Shown here piece by piece: positions 32,723-44,178 of a stretch of 64,000 nucleotides of DNA (positions are counted from its first letter, which is position 1; each line of letters opens with the position of its first letter). Source of the stretch: Venturia oleaginea (taxonomy: Eukaryota > Ascomycota > Dothideomycetes > Venturiales > Venturiaceae). The stretch spans positions 1,116,001 to 1,180,000 of the forward strand of contig JABMLP010000015.1 in the NCBI GenBank assembly GCA_013176395.1, given 5' to 3'. A program made the position numbers and the translations under genes. The notes under the pieces were generated by a model. It ran no database searches. It was not told where the DNA came from and saw only the letters and a program-made list of their open reading frames with translations.

Positions 32723-33902
32723 TTATGAGCTCCATACAACAATCCGACCATCAACACCGCTCGCTGATAAGAGTCAGCGTATCCTGGCATGAGTTGTGCA
32801 TAAAACTTACTGCTAAATTTGCCCGGTCCATAAGATCTAATTGTCTTGATCGTGTTCTGGTGAACCGTGGTCAACTTGGTGTCGTCCTTGGTCTTTCCCT
32901 TAAGGTCCATCTGTCGGAACATGTTCAAGGCGGACTCCTCCCGGCCGTCAGACAATCCTGGTCGAGCTTTGGATTCAACAGATCCTGCGAGCTGCCAGCC
33001 TTGTTCGCCTCCTTGCAATTTGTATGCCTCGCAGTCATATCCAGCAGCGATGATCTCACTCTCGCTGGTCCAAATCAAGCTCATGAAGGGCAACAATTGC
33101 GTGCTCAAGCTGACTATTGCCTTGGGTGGCTGATCTGCTCCGTTAGGGTAGACCACTGTGAGACTGCTGTCGTGACTGGCAAATGCTACTGCGTCACCAC
33201 TCGGTGAGAAAGCCACATCGTGAACCCACCCAGCCGTGTTGTTCAAGTACTCTCCACAAACGGTGTTGAATGGCAAACGTTCACCCCAGACGGACGGACT
33301 TGGTCTCTCATCGATGCCCTTGATGAAGCTGGAGAAGACACGAGCATGTCCATCTGTAGACCCAGCTGCCAGCAGGACTGAATTCGGGTGCCAGGCAACT
33401 GAAGTGACGGTACTGCGGATTGGCTTCTTCAGGTGCTTTGAAACCCACCAGTTGTCCTCCTCCTCGAAATGGCAAATAGCAATCAGACGAGCTCCAGACC
33501 CAGCAGCAAACTTATTCTCAAGTGGAGACCAACGGACGCACATAGCAGCGCGATTGATTCGCAGGAGGACAAGAGTAGGCTTCCAACCGGTTGGAGAGGG
33601 CTCCCAGACGTAGGCATTGCGATCTTGGCGATATGTTAGCTGCCTGCAGGGTGTCCATCCTATCTTGAAGTGTGCATACCTTGAGAACAGGTCACTATCT
33701 TCCCAGACTTTGGAGCGATATCAATTCCAGTGACTAGCTTGTCGTGTCCACGCAACTCGTCTTTCAGCTCGAAGCCTGAGCCAGTGCGAGAGTAGAGCTC
33801 GACATTATTGTCGCGAGCAACGGCTAGCGTCTTTCGGTCGGCGGAGAAGGAATGGTCGGCGATTGGGTGGTGGAACAGATGGTGGACTTCTGGAGGGGCC
33901 AT
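32723..33902 (-). CDS. ARC40: Arp2/3 complex subunit ARPC1 (WD40)
   Basis: Exons 33902-33680, 33623-32811 and 32763-32723 sum to 359 codons (358 residues). ARPC1 is the WD-repeat subunit of the Arp2/3 complex, which nucleates branched actin at endocytic patches. Landmarks: MAPPEVHHLFHHPIADHSF start, GHDKLVTGIDIAP (blade 1), CSQDRNAYVWEP over the first junction, LLRINRAAMCVRWSP, KKPIRSTVTSVAWHPNS, GWVHDVAFSPSG, and the insert with VHQNTIKTIRSY that contacts other subunits. The last exon is only 41 nt and supplies STSGVDGRIVVWSS, the family's C-terminal blade strand; without it the protein would end wrongly. It is divergent from the mS29 gene. Confidence 0.95.
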
Positions 33903-34209
33903 GATTGTTGTATGCGATAGGAGTATAGCTCTCTACTATCGCTTGTTCTTGAGAGGCGTTGTGGAAGAGCTTGATGGGCGTTGTCAGCCTTCAAAATCAT
34001 TTGGCTTGGCCCAGTGATGGCACTTTAAGAGGATCCACGCCTTTCGGACACTCCTAAAGTGCTCAATTGCTCTGTTCAATGGTATTTTGGCTAAGGGGGA
34101 CACTTCCTTTATCTACCTACCCACCAAAGATCATCTTAGGTAAGCAATATTTTCAAGTCGAGAGCTTTTGGTGAACGGGACTAGATATATTCCAATTGCG
34201 CCCCCCGTA
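33903..34209. promoter_or_regulatory. Bidirectional promoter ARPC1/mS29
   Basis: 307 bp between the two divergent start codons; both promoters must lie here. A C-run (CCCCCC) sits directly before the mS29 start at 34200-34206. Confidence 0.5.
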
Positions 34210-35818
34210 ATGCCTCCACGATCCTCTCGCCATCTTTGCTCTCTCCCCATACGCTCAAATGATACAGCGACCACCAGAAACCCACAATGGCTTAAATCAC
34301 ACCCATTCTCCACCACTACGCCGAAAGCACTGCCAGCACCAGCAAAGAAGAAGACATCTGCATCTGGACCTCCAAAAAAGGGAGTTACTGTCCTACGAAT
34401 CAAAAAGAAGGGTATGCAGCAATCTACGGCAAAACCTCCCGCTGCTGGCGAGAGAAAGGCTTTGCGAAAACGAATCGTCCTCAGCAATACCAATGCCTTG
34501 GAAGTCCCTGGTCTGCAAGAGATGGGAACTGGCACGTTAGCCAATGAAGCATCGATTGGAGCTGTCATGGCATTGCCAGGAGATGTCGTGGACAGCCTGA
34601 GGGCTGTGGAGGCTTTCAAACCTGGACAAGGATGGAGCTTCTTTAGGAGACCTGCTTGTTTGGTGAGGAAAGAGAATGTCGAGTTGTTCAAGACAATCGA
34701 TTCGCATGATGGGAGGACGACGAGGAAGATAATATGTGGCGAGAAAGGAGTTGGAAAGAGTGTGTTCCTGTTAGAAGCAATGGCAATGGCTTTCATGAAG
34801 GGTTGGATAGTTTTGAACATACCCGAAGGTATTACACTTGCTTTTGATCTTACAAGGGCAAATGCTGATAACGTTAGGTCGCGAACTTACAATAGGTCAC
34901 ACAGCCTACGCACAACTTCCCAATACGGCCCCTTTACAATACTCGCAACCAACATATACCGCAAATCTCCTCTCTCAGTTTCTCAAAGCCAACAAGCAGC
35001 TTCTTTCTAGCCTCAAGCTCACCTCAAAACCCGACTTCAATTTCCCACTCGCCCAAAAAACGACACTCGCCTCCCTCGCCGAAGCTGGTTCCCACGATGA
35101 AGATCGTGCATGGCAAATATTCCAACACATCTGGAGAGAGCTACAAGTTCCAGGGCGTCCGCCAGTCCTTTACTGCATTGACAACATTTCTCACATCATG
35201 GGTGACTCGAAATACACTGCTCTCAATGAAGAGGATATATTACGGCCCATTCACGCACATGATTTTGTTCTAGTTAAGCATTTCATCGATCATTTGTGTG
35301 GTAAAAGAGAGTTGGCAAATGGAGGTATGGTGCTGGCAGCAACCAGTTTATCAGAGCACGTTAAGAGCGCGGCCTTGGATACTGTCATCAAAGCAGCAGA
35401 AGCAAGACAGGAGAACGAGGGAGAGACCAAAGTTTCCAGTCACTACGACCCATATCAAAAGCTCGATATGCGTGCCTTGAAGGCACTGACCAACGATTTT
35501 GAGTCTTCGACCGCCTCGAGTACAAGCGCAGCTCCAGATGCTCCCGGCGTACCCAAGATTGTCGATGCCAACGCAACAAGCGAGCCTATGGTTGAAGAAA
35601 TCAGAGCGGTGGCCACGTACAGAGACACGAACGAGCTAGGCATCATAAGACTCAAGGGAATCACAAAAGCAGAGGCGAAAACAATACTAGAGTACTGGGC
35701 GATCAGTGGCATGGTTCGGCGACAAATCGAGGAGAAATTTGTCGCTGATCAATGGACCATTGCTGGAGGCGGCGTTTTCAAAGAGCTGGAGAGGGGTTGT
35801 TTGAGGCGCGCTGTTTGA
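34210..35818 (+). CDS. RSM23: Mitochondrial small ribosomal subunit protein mS29 (DAP3/Rsm23)
   Basis: Exons 34210-34828 and 34878-35818 sum to 520 codons (519 residues). mS29 is a GTP-binding protein of the mitoribosomal small subunit head. The first ~40 residues are basic and Ser/Thr-rich (MPPRSSRHLCSLPIRS), a probable mitochondrial presequence. The P-loop is GEKGVGKS at about residue 184, GWIVLNIPEG precedes the intron, and RELTIGHTAYAQLP follows it, matching the family's conserved sequence. VLYCIDNISHIMGDSKY is the Walker B region. The last residues (FKELERGCLRRAV) are normal for fungi. First ATG in frame used. Confidence 0.93.
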
Positions 35819-36303
35819 TCTTCGTAGAGCATTGTTTAGTGCTTTACGTGTGTATGTACTTATATGTGGAAATAGAATAACTGGACGTAGTTACTGGATG
35901 TATGTAACAGCTTCTCGAAGCTACGTAGCATATCACCGGCATATCCAAGTTTTCTACTGATAGTCTGCCATCATCGATCATGAAAGAATGTGGTCGAATT
36001 TGTCGGGTTCCAAAGTCTCAGTTCTTCGAGGTTTTGAATTGGGGTGAGTAGTAACTCAGCGCCATAACTTGCTGAAATATGGCATCTGATCTGAAGCGTT
36101 CCTCGTGGCGTTCTCAATACGCTCTGGGGGCGTTCTTTACCACATTTCTGTTCTGGCTTGTCCCACAAGCATTCCCAGAGTTTGGAAGAGTAGGATAAAT
36201 CCAGAAACCGTTCTTCCATCACGAAGGCATCTCACCATATTATAATCTCCGATTACCATTGTCTAGAATTGACAACTCAAAAAGCCGCGACCACCTCCTT
36301 TTC
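35819..36303. other. Intergenic stretch
   Basis: 3' region of mS29 and downstream of the minus-strand candidate that ends at 36304. No coding signal recognised. Confidence 0.45.
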
Positions 36304-36657
36304 TCAGACCCTCTCATCCTCCTTCCATGGAACCACAGCACCCTTCTCTGCGGCAGCCCCATAGTCCCCAACCAAGGCGAACCCACCTGTCACATCGTCA
36401 GTTATTCTGATAATGGCGCTGTGTACTTTTGTAATGCGTTTGGACATCAGATCTGGTCGCAGAATTCGAGGAGTTTGGGCAGCGCGGTTAAATTGGTGTT
36501 GCAGAGGTGTGCTTGTGAGTGATGTTACGAAGACGAGATTGACGAAGAGGGAGAAGCATGTGAGGAGGACGAGAGGGGAGGTCTGGGCTAGGGGGTTTGA
36601 GGGGAAGGTTAGGGCTAGGGTGCATCGGAATATTGGATGTGATTGGAAGAGTAAGGG
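36304..36657 (-). CDS. Candidate membrane-protein gene, last exon
   Basis: On the minus strand, 117 codons stay open from a 3' splice site (ACATTAG just above 36657) to TGA 36306-36304. The translation has a hydrophobic helix (PLVLLTCFSLFVNLVFVTSL) followed by a soluble part with TPRILRPDLMSKRITKVH, IIRITDDVTGG and YGAAAEKGAVVPWKEDE. Third codon positions are rich in C and the C-to-G compositional switch seen in neighbouring genes runs in this direction, both supporting this strand. The opposite strand has an Arg-rich frame typical of an antisense shadow. I could not fix the 5' exon; a candidate start reading MSPTIINT lies near 36825. Family unknown. Confidence 0.4.
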   Translation of the reverse strand, partial: PLLFQSHPIFRCTLALTFPSNPLAQTSPLVLLTCFSLFVNLVFVTSLTSTPLQHQFNRAAQTPRILRPDLMSKRITKVHSAIIRITDDVTGGFALVGDYGAAAEKGAVVPWKEDERV

Positions 36658-36885
36658 CTAATGTTCATGGAGAGTTTGGGATGGAAGAGTGATTGCTATC
36701 CGGGTTTAAAAGGCCAGGTCGCGTGGTATAGAGACGGGTGTAGTTACTGGGTACAAGGATGAGGGTACCTGCAATGTCTTTATATCCCCGATTCGATGCT
36801 CGCTCGAGTTACCGTGTTTATGATGGTTGGGCTCATGGATATTGTGCAGCTTTTGTGACTTTACTCATCCTCTCTCACGGATCAC

Positions 36886-38274
36886 CTACAATCTAGCTTT
36901 TACTCCCTCCTCGCTTCCAAGTCCCTGAAGACTAACCTTCACCCATTCCTCGACTCTGCTCACCAATCTGTTACATTCTTCGACTGAGTTTCCGGCATGT
37001 AGGCATACCCTAACGCGTCGCGTGGGAACGGTAGGAGGAACAACAGCTCTGACCACGAATCCAGATTCCTGGCAATGCTGTGCCAAACTTCGTGGCGATT
37101 GTGTTACCAATGCGAATATTGGTGACTTTGGACATGCTAGATCGATGTAGAGAATGTCTTCGATCGAGATTGAGGTTCGGCTTTGGTGGTAGGAGAGCAT
37201 GTCGAGGAGAGAGGCGTGGAGATGGCGTGTGATGTGATTTAAGTGGGCAACCATCTTTAAATTGTTAGAACGATCAGTTCAGTTACGGCAAGTTCGGATC
37301 ATCTACTCACGGGCTCAGTGGTTCCATTTCGAAGTAGTGTGTATGATGCTTTTATCGATGCGAGAGATGGGAATGGCATGAATGTTGTGTATATCAGAGG
37401 GCGGGCGTAATTTATCAGATAGGAGCGGACAAGCGGTGAGCAAAGAACGATTGCTAAAATAATCATTAGCTGATTCTGCGCAATCACGATGCCTGTTCTC
37501 ACCACCACTCGAAGCTAGTGCCTTCCCGAATGTATGTAGTCTGGCAAAAACTTTGTCTTCGAGGCCCAATGCGCAGACCAAACCTCGTCCTTTGGGTCCT
37601 AGTACACCAGTACCGTGTGCCTCATCAATGATGATATGTCCATTTCCGTAAGGAAGGACCTCGTCGACAATGTCGACAATCTCTTGTAGCGGCGCTATAT
37701 CTCCATCCATGCTGTACACAGATTCCACAGCAATGAAAACGTTCTTGGGACCCTTCCCTATCATTATGTCTTCATGTACGAGACGCTGCAGTATTTTTCT
37801 CAATTGCTTCGTGCAGTTGTGTGGGAAAGGAATCTTCTTGGCAGCCCGAGAGATTTTCATACCGTCATGGACACTTGCGTGAATCAATTCATCATGAAGG
37901 ATGATGTCTCCGGATTGTGGGATGCATGCGAAAAGTCCAGAATTGGCATCAAATCCGGAGTTGAAAAGTAGACCAGAAGAGGCGTTGTGAAAAGCGGAAA
38001 TCTCGTCTTCCAGAACTAAGGCGTACGGCGAATTTCCATCAAGTAATCTCGATCCACCGCTTCCGAGAGTAAAATCAGGGGACTTGGTCAGCTCATCGAT
38101 GAAGGCTGATCGTAATGCTGGCGATGTCGATAATGAAAGGAAGTCGTTTGAGGAAAAATCGACGGCGCCTTGAGGAGCAGTCGATAGTTTTCGCAGAGTT
38201 GAATTGATATATCTTCGATTCAGTCGATGGCGTAGACTCCTCTCCAAGCCGTTCTTGGGCTTCGAATCGTCCAT
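36886..38274 (-). CDS. bioF: 8-amino-7-oxononanoate synthase (BioF)
   Basis: Exons 38274-37503, 37453-37311 and 37254-36886 sum to 428 codons (427 residues). This PLP enzyme condenses pimeloyl thioester with alanine to form KAPA, an early step in biotin synthesis. Visible: DFSSNDFLSLSTSPALR, GSGGSRLLDGNSPYALVLE, FNSGFDANSG, HDELIHASVHDGMKISRA, IIIDEAHGTGVLGPKGRG, and the PLP lysine in HTFGKALASSGA, which is completed only by splicing. LVRSYLINYARPLIYTT and the C-terminal PPTVPTRRVRVCLHAGN are also canonical. It is divergent from the BioDA gene, 258 bp apart, so the two form a mini-cluster. No targeting motif (such as a C-terminal SKL) is present; the protein ends KARL, a weak PTS1-like tripeptide (ARL). 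Confidence 0.95.
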
Positions 38275-38532
38275 GTCGAGTATTTGATGGAGATATTCGG
38301 TAACGTCTGGCGAGTGGCAATCCCCCGATCCGATAATCCCAAGCTCTTCAACACGGCTGTTCAGCACGAATGGGCGTTTGAAGTCGTTGGTTGTTGCAAC
38401 AGTCAGCTGTGTGGATTCGTTGGGCCAAGTCCATCACTTCGGCTATTCCAGTTCTAGCTGCGCGAACTCGGATGCCGCGAATTGGCTTTCAGCTTCTCAT
38501 TCTTCCATTCTACAAGCACTATATACAAGGCC
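38275..38532. promoter_or_regulatory. Bidirectional promoter of the biotin gene pair
   Basis: 258 bp between the divergent start codons of BioF and BioDA, allowing joint control. No regulator site recognised. Confidence 0.55.
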
Positions 38533-41152
38533 ATGCAGCGTGTGGGCGCTGTTCTGTGGCCACATTTTCCATGTCTTCAGGTCTATGGCGCCAACACCAA
38601 TGTTGGGAAGACAATTGTCTCGACTCTGCTCTGCCACGCGTCGAGTAAGAAGAGGAAGACCTTCTATCTCAAACCTGTCTCTACCGGAGCTCTTGAAGAG
38701 GCCGACAACAGGTATGTGATTCGACAATCGTCCCTTTCACAATCAGCATTAACAATTGGAACTCCTAGTCATATTTCGAAATTCGTGAAGAATGTGTCTG
38801 CTCGTACTCTCTTTCAATTCTCACAGCCATTGAGTCCCCATCTTGCCGTCAGATACGATGGCAGACTGCCTGAGTCATCCAACGAAGCCATTCGACAACG
38901 TCTTCACGACGAGTTGGCATCGTACGCCGCAAAAGGCGACGGACTTGGTCTTGTTGAGACGGCTGGTGGTGTACTCTCGCCCAATCCACACTTAGGCCTA
39001 CAAGCTGATCTCTACCGACCTTTCAGATTGCCAGTAGTGCTTGTGGGAGATTCTCGACTTGGTGGAATATCTACGTCGTTATCTTCATTCGAGTCCCTCC
39101 ATCTGAGAGGTTACCATCTCAGCTCTTTCGTTCTTTTCGAGGACCAAGTCTACAAAAACCATGGCTATCTCAGCCATTTCTTCCGAGAGAAAAACATTCA
39201 AACATTTACCATTCCGCCTCCGCCCGAACAAGCTGCGTCTTTGGAAGAAGATGTGAAGGCAATGCAGCATTATTATGACACAGTCAGCGAGTCCGAGCCG
39301 ATTCAGCGGCTTTTGGACAATTTTGACCAGCAGCACCAGACCAGGGTCTCGCGTCTAAAGTTAATGGCTGAGGAAGCACATGAGAAGATATGGTATCCAT
39401 TTACTCAGCATCAAGGCCGAACGAAGAAGGATATCCTGGTCATCGACTCGGCATACGATGATGACTTTGCATCGCTGGTCTCCAATGGGACAGAATCAAG
39501 TCATGGCTCAATTCTACAACCATCCATGGATGCTTCCGCTTCGTGGTGGACACAAGGACTTGGTCACGGGAATACGGACTTGTCACTCGCAGCAGCATAT
39601 GCTGCAGGCCGGTATGGACATGTCATGTTTGCCAGCGCGATAAATCAACCTGCCCTTGACCTCACCAGCCTCCTTCTGGAGGGACACAAAAATCCACGAT
39701 TGTCCAAGGTTTTCTTCACTGATAATGGTAGCACTGGTATGGAGGTGGCAATCAAGATGGCCTTGCGAGCGGCTTGTCAAAGATATGGATGGACCCACAA
39801 CGATGACGATATCAAGATTCTTGGTCTCAGAGGTAGCTACCATGGAGATACTATGGGAGTAATGGATGCATCGGAACCTTCTGTTTACAATGCTAAAGTA
39901 GAGTGGTACCAGCCTCGCGGATGTAAGTCGGTATCTGACGAAGATCAGGTCTTGACAAAGGCTAATATATCATAGCATGGCTTGATTTCCCAACCATCAA
40001 ATTGCGGAAAGGGACGTGGATTGTCGAACCTCCAGCAGGATTCGAGCACGTCTTCGGAGCACCACAAGAGTACGGTGACTTGGAAGATATCATGGATCTT
40101 AGCAAACGAAAGGATAGTCCCGAATATCAACTCTACATCGAAGGCATTCTCAATTATTTGGTCCACACCAAGGGCTACAAATTCGGCGGACTGGTCATGG
40201 AACCCGTTGTACTCGGTGCTGGCGGCATGTTCTTTGTGTATGCAGACCCCTCTCCATCCATTGAATTTATTAACAACTCGCCAATAGCGATCCCCTATTC
40301 CAACGCCAACTCATCTCCACGATCCGCTCTAACCCATCCTTAATCAATCCATCTCTACCAAGCACTTACAGCACCACCTCTGAGAACGAGAAATCATGGT
40401 CCGGCTTACCAATAGTCTTTGACGAAGTCTTCACGGGTATCTACCGCCTCAACCGCTTCAACTGCAACAGCTACCTCCAGTCCACCCCCGACGTCGTCGT
40501 AAACGCAAAATTACTAACAGGCGGCCTCGTCCCTCTCTGCACCACAACCGCCTCCCAAGAAATCTTCAACGCTTTTCTCAGCGACTCAAAATCGGAAGCC
40601 CTTCTCCACGGTCATAGTTACACGGCACACGCCGTAGGCTGCAACGTGGCCGTCGAATCCCTACAACAACTGAACAGCCTCCACTCCAAGGAGAACTCAT
40701 CATGGTCCACCTTTGCTGAATCATGGTCTCCCCCATCCTCTTCCACCTCTCAAACCTCGACAGAATCTCCAAACTTAGATTCCCACGCCTGGTCAACATG
40801 GAACGCCTCGATAGTAACGGCTCTATCCCACAAATCCCGCGTCTCCCACATAAACGCTCTGGGTTCCGTCCTGTCCATCTCTCTCAAAGACGAAGCAGGC
40901 GGCGGGTACACATCCACAGCAGCCGCTTCCCTTCAGAAATCGCTGCTTCAACCGAAGAACGGGTGGTGTATCCATTCTCGCGTCTTGGGGAATGTGATTT
41001 ATTTCATGGCTAGTCAGATGGCTACACCGGGGCAGATTCGACAGATTGAGGAGAGGATTTGGGATGAGTTAGGGGAATTTGATGGGGATGAGGATGCGAA
41101 GGCTGCTGTCGAGGTTGTTAGGGGGATGGGTTTGTTTGAGGGAGTATGGTGA
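38533..41152 (+). CDS. bioDA: Bifunctional dethiobiotin synthetase / DAPA aminotransferase (BioDA)
   Basis: Exons 38533-38711, 38769-39922, 39976-40237 and 40288-41152 sum to 820 codons (819 residues). The N-terminal third is dethiobiotin synthetase (ATP loop GANTNVGKT, KPVSTGALEEAD, ETAGGVLSPNPHLGLQADLY). The rest is the PLP transaminase that makes DAPA from KAPA (WYPFTQHQGR, VFFTDNGSTGMEVAIKMALR, LRGSYHGDTMGVMDASEP, IVFDEVFTGIYRL, PLP Lys in NAKLLTGGLVPL, HGHSYTAHAVGCNVA). Fusion of these two steps is known in fungi (the Aspergillus biA locus) and plants. An insert rich in Ser (about residues 640-685) separates conserved blocks. The third intron removes a stop-containing stretch, restoring DPLFQR. 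First ATG in frame used; BioB is not in the window. Confidence 0.95.
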
Positions 41153-41413
41153 GAAGTGCATGGATTTGGAACGAGAAGAATAAACTGCTGTAGAGGAAAT
41201 GGAGCGGGAAGTGAGGAACCTGGTTTCATAAAAAACAAGAACAGAAGCATAACACGAGAATCTGAAAAGACGTTTCTTGTTTCACACATTATTATTCTTG
41301 GAAATAATTCTATCTCAATGTCTAAGACCCGTTCCATTGATTCATTCAATCATTCAATGCTGCATGCGAATGCCGCAGCAACATAGTCTCTAATGCGTCA
41401 CATAATCCATGGA

Positions 41414-42987
41414 TCATTCATCATCAGCTCCGTCCGCCGCCGCAGCATCCTCCAACGCCATTTCCTGCATGTCCTCCAACAACTGCTCCATCGGAATCTT
41501 AATATCCTCGTCATCACTGCCAGCCTCGCTCTCCTCCATCTCCATAGCATCGGCCGATGGCTTGACGACTGGTGCCTTGTATAGATTCAATCCTTGCCTC
41601 AACTCCGTATCTTCTTCAACATCCCGCAAGAACATCTCATAGTCGCGCTCCAATTTGGCTTGATCCTGCTTTCTTGGCAGCATCTCGCCCTCTTCTCTCG
41701 CCATGCGCTTCAACTTCCAGTTTCTCTGACTCTTGCCGCTCTTCTTCTTTCGTGCGTAGAATTTCCTCACTAGTAAAACATCTGGAATTGTGCTGCCAGC
41801 TTTTGTGTTTTCTAGAGCCTCGAGTTGTGGGTTGTTGAAGTTCGTTCCTGTAAGGTGGTATCCCATGACGGAGTCGCCAGGATGTAAAACACCACCCAGA
41901 TGTGTTCGGCAGTAGTATGTAGAGTTCATATCGCTCGCAAGGCTGACTGTTGCCTCAGCAAGCACAAGAGAGCCCTTTGAAGGTCCAAGTGGTTCGATAT
42001 CCTGCACGATGAACTCGACTAGTTCTTGTACGTTGGCTAGGGAGCCGAACGGCGCGTGCCAGTATTCCTGTGAGGCAATTTCGCTAGTCTGTAGGGTGGA
42101 TGGGTCGATAATCTGAATCGTTGTTCCAACGCGGTGGCAAAGGACGAGAGGTGTGATATTGCCTAGTTTTCTCGCGAGCTTGACCGGTAATACGATAACG
42201 TCGTCCTTGCAGAGAGGAACGATCTCGATGCTAAAGGTGAACTTGTACTGACTCTTGCTGGTATGAGTGTCCATGCTTATCAGCTCCTGCGATCTCTTCA
42301 TCGTGAGGGGCGTTACTGAACTCAAGAAGTCAACAAACTTGATAGCACTATTTTGGGCAGCAAAATAAAAATCTATGCCGTCGTGGACCTCCTTGATGTT
42401 GATTGTGTCCTTGTGGGCACCGTGCTTGAGAATGAGTTGTTCAAGATGTAGGAAGGTTCGCTTGTGTGGGACTTTTTGCCGTACTTGGACGCAGGCTCTC
42501 CATGTGTGGTGGGTGTATGATTTCTTGCAGTCGGTACACTGCTGGTTTGCTTGAACGTATTCTACATCGAAAGTCTGCTGGACAATTGTGCCTTGGAGTG
42601 CTTCTTGCTGAATTGTGATCTTGACCTTGATACGTCGGGAATGAGGTTCGGTCCATATGAAGCTGGCGTCTATAATCCTGACTTTCGACAAGCCGCGTAG
42701 TTTTTTGAGGCAAAGAGAAAGGAGTTCTCTTGATTCGGGCTGGCAAACGAGCCATGAGGCGGAGGGGCTAACCAGCGATCGCAGTCCTGACACTGGTGGA
42801 GAATGGCTTCACGCTGAATACCGGAGGAGATATCTATGGTGAGACGTATGCATTCTTGACATAGTGCGCCTGCTGCTGTTGTGCCGTCTATAGGAGTACC
42901 GCAATTGTAACAAAGGATGGTTGGATTGGAGTCGGTCTTGGTTTGGAAGGGGACAGCAGAGGGGAGGTCGATGTCCATGGTGGCCAT
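41414..42987 (-). CDS. NMD3: 60S nuclear export adaptor NMD3, apparent frameshift
   Basis: NMD3 links the pre-60S subunit to exportin Crm1. The N-terminal zinc region (CYNCGTPIDG, CQECI, CQDCDRW) lies in one frame from ATG 42987; from ASWLVCQPESRELL on, the remainder lies one base off and stays open to the stop at 41414 (KVRIIDASFIWTEPHSRR, CTDCKKSYTHHTWRACVQVRQ, LEQLILKHGAHKDTINIKEV, GYHLTGTNFNNPQ, LLVRKFYARKKK, and an acidic tail with a Leu-rich export-like motif EQLLEDMQEMAL). The switch sits at 42755-42768 next to a run of four C on the coding strand; one more C would restore the family reading. As the gene is essential in yeast, a base-call error in the run is likely. Confidence 0.9.
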
Positions 42988-43809
42988 TCTGGAGACACCC
43001 GTGGAAAGCAGTAGGAGGTGTGTGTTTGGTGGTTGTTCTTCCAGTAGAATAGTTCAGATTATTTTGTCGAGACTTTCGCCACACTGACACCAAACGGCTG
43101 ATGCTGATAAATCACTAGAACTACACCAACTCTTTTGATTCATAGCTCTGAAGGTCTCGGAAACATTTACTTCTTCAAGAAAAATCACCCCTTTCTATTA
43201 CAAGTATTTCGAGTTGGTCAGGGATCTTATCATGTGATATCACATGATCTTAACATCATAATAAATACAGCACTCGCTAAGATCCTGAGAATCCTCGCGA
43301 TTGTCCTATCCATACAGTACCGTCTTCTGATCTAACTATCTTGAGTCTAAATCCTTACCTATTCGTGACAGAGTTCGCCAGTCTCTCCACGTGACACACA
43401 TGTGGCCACTGGCATCCCAACTCCGAGTCATTAAGTTGTACCTCCGAGGTAGACCCATTTTCCAATCAAACAACATTTTCGTCCATGTTCATATCACTCT
43501 CATGTCTACATCATCTGTTTGGACGAGCTTACCAGGCCAAGACTAAGGATATGCCAGTACCGACCAGTGCCAACAATGAATTTAAAGGCATCGACAAGAG
43601 GAGGCTTACGGAGAAGAAAACGACTGTGAGATGAGTTTTCGAATTGCACCACTCCAACATCTGTCGAATCGCACCCCTCCAATATCTGAAGCTATGTCAC
43701 ATCTATTTCCACCCAGCAAACCACTTCTTCAGTCACAATGTCTCGGCTTGTAGATTGATCGCTTGTTCCTAAATTCAATGATTGCCTCTCTCAACCACCC
43801 AGCAAGCTC
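42988..43809. other. Gene-free stretch
   Basis: NMD3 promoter side plus ~700 bp with no coding signal; TATCACATGATATCACATGA-like repeats near 43230 (ATCATGTGATATCACATGAT is close to a palindrome). Confidence 0.45.
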
Positions 43810-44178
43810 TCAAGGTGGGCACGACGCCCATCCCGACCTCTTGCAGCACGCACCGAAGACGTTAATAGCCGTTTTGGAATAGTCGGGGAACTCGCACTAA
43901 AAGCCATCAGCCCTCTGCAAAGCCTATAGAAACAAAACTTACCGCAGTTTTGCCCTTCACGGTTACTATCTTTCCCCTCTCCAAAAATTGGCCACCGGTA
44001 CAGCATCGATTTGTGAAATCTGGCTTCCAAGCATTGTTGCTCTTTTGATCGCAGCAACCTACATCTAGGGCGGAGGCGACTCCGGTACTATTTTACGGAT
44101 CAATAGGTGTTAAGGGATTAGAAAAACAGATCATACTCACACTGCAGTTGTAGCGAAGAGGAAGGCGAAGAGCTTCAT
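43810..44178 (-). CDS. Small secreted cysteine-rich protein (8 Cys)
   Basis: Three short exons (44178-44141, 44087-43943, 43896-43810) with canonical GTGAGT/GTAAGT donors sum to 270 nt, 90 codons, 89 residues. No single frame shows it. The first ~19 residues (MKLFAFLFATTAVTGVASA) form a clear signal peptide; the mature ~70 residues contain eight Cys in the order CC, CC, C, CC, C (VGCCDQKSNN, NRCCTGGQF, TACEFPDYS, FGACCKRSG, ASCPP). An even Cys number and small size suggest a disulfide-knotted apoplastic protein, the usual profile of candidate effectors or antimicrobial proteins; the pattern is not that of hydrophobins (C-CC-C-C-CC-C). I recognise no family. It lies ~0.5 kb from a foldback element. 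Confidence 0.75.

Noticed and set aside
36259..36661. Plus-strand frames at 36259-36522 and 36413-36661
   Set aside because: Arg/Cys-rich translations typical of antisense frames; the minus strand reading has a membrane helix and biased codons.
42755..42768. Programmed frameshifting in NMD3
   Set aside because: The sequence has no classic slippery heptamer and NMD3 is not known to use frameshifting; a base missing from a C run is simpler.
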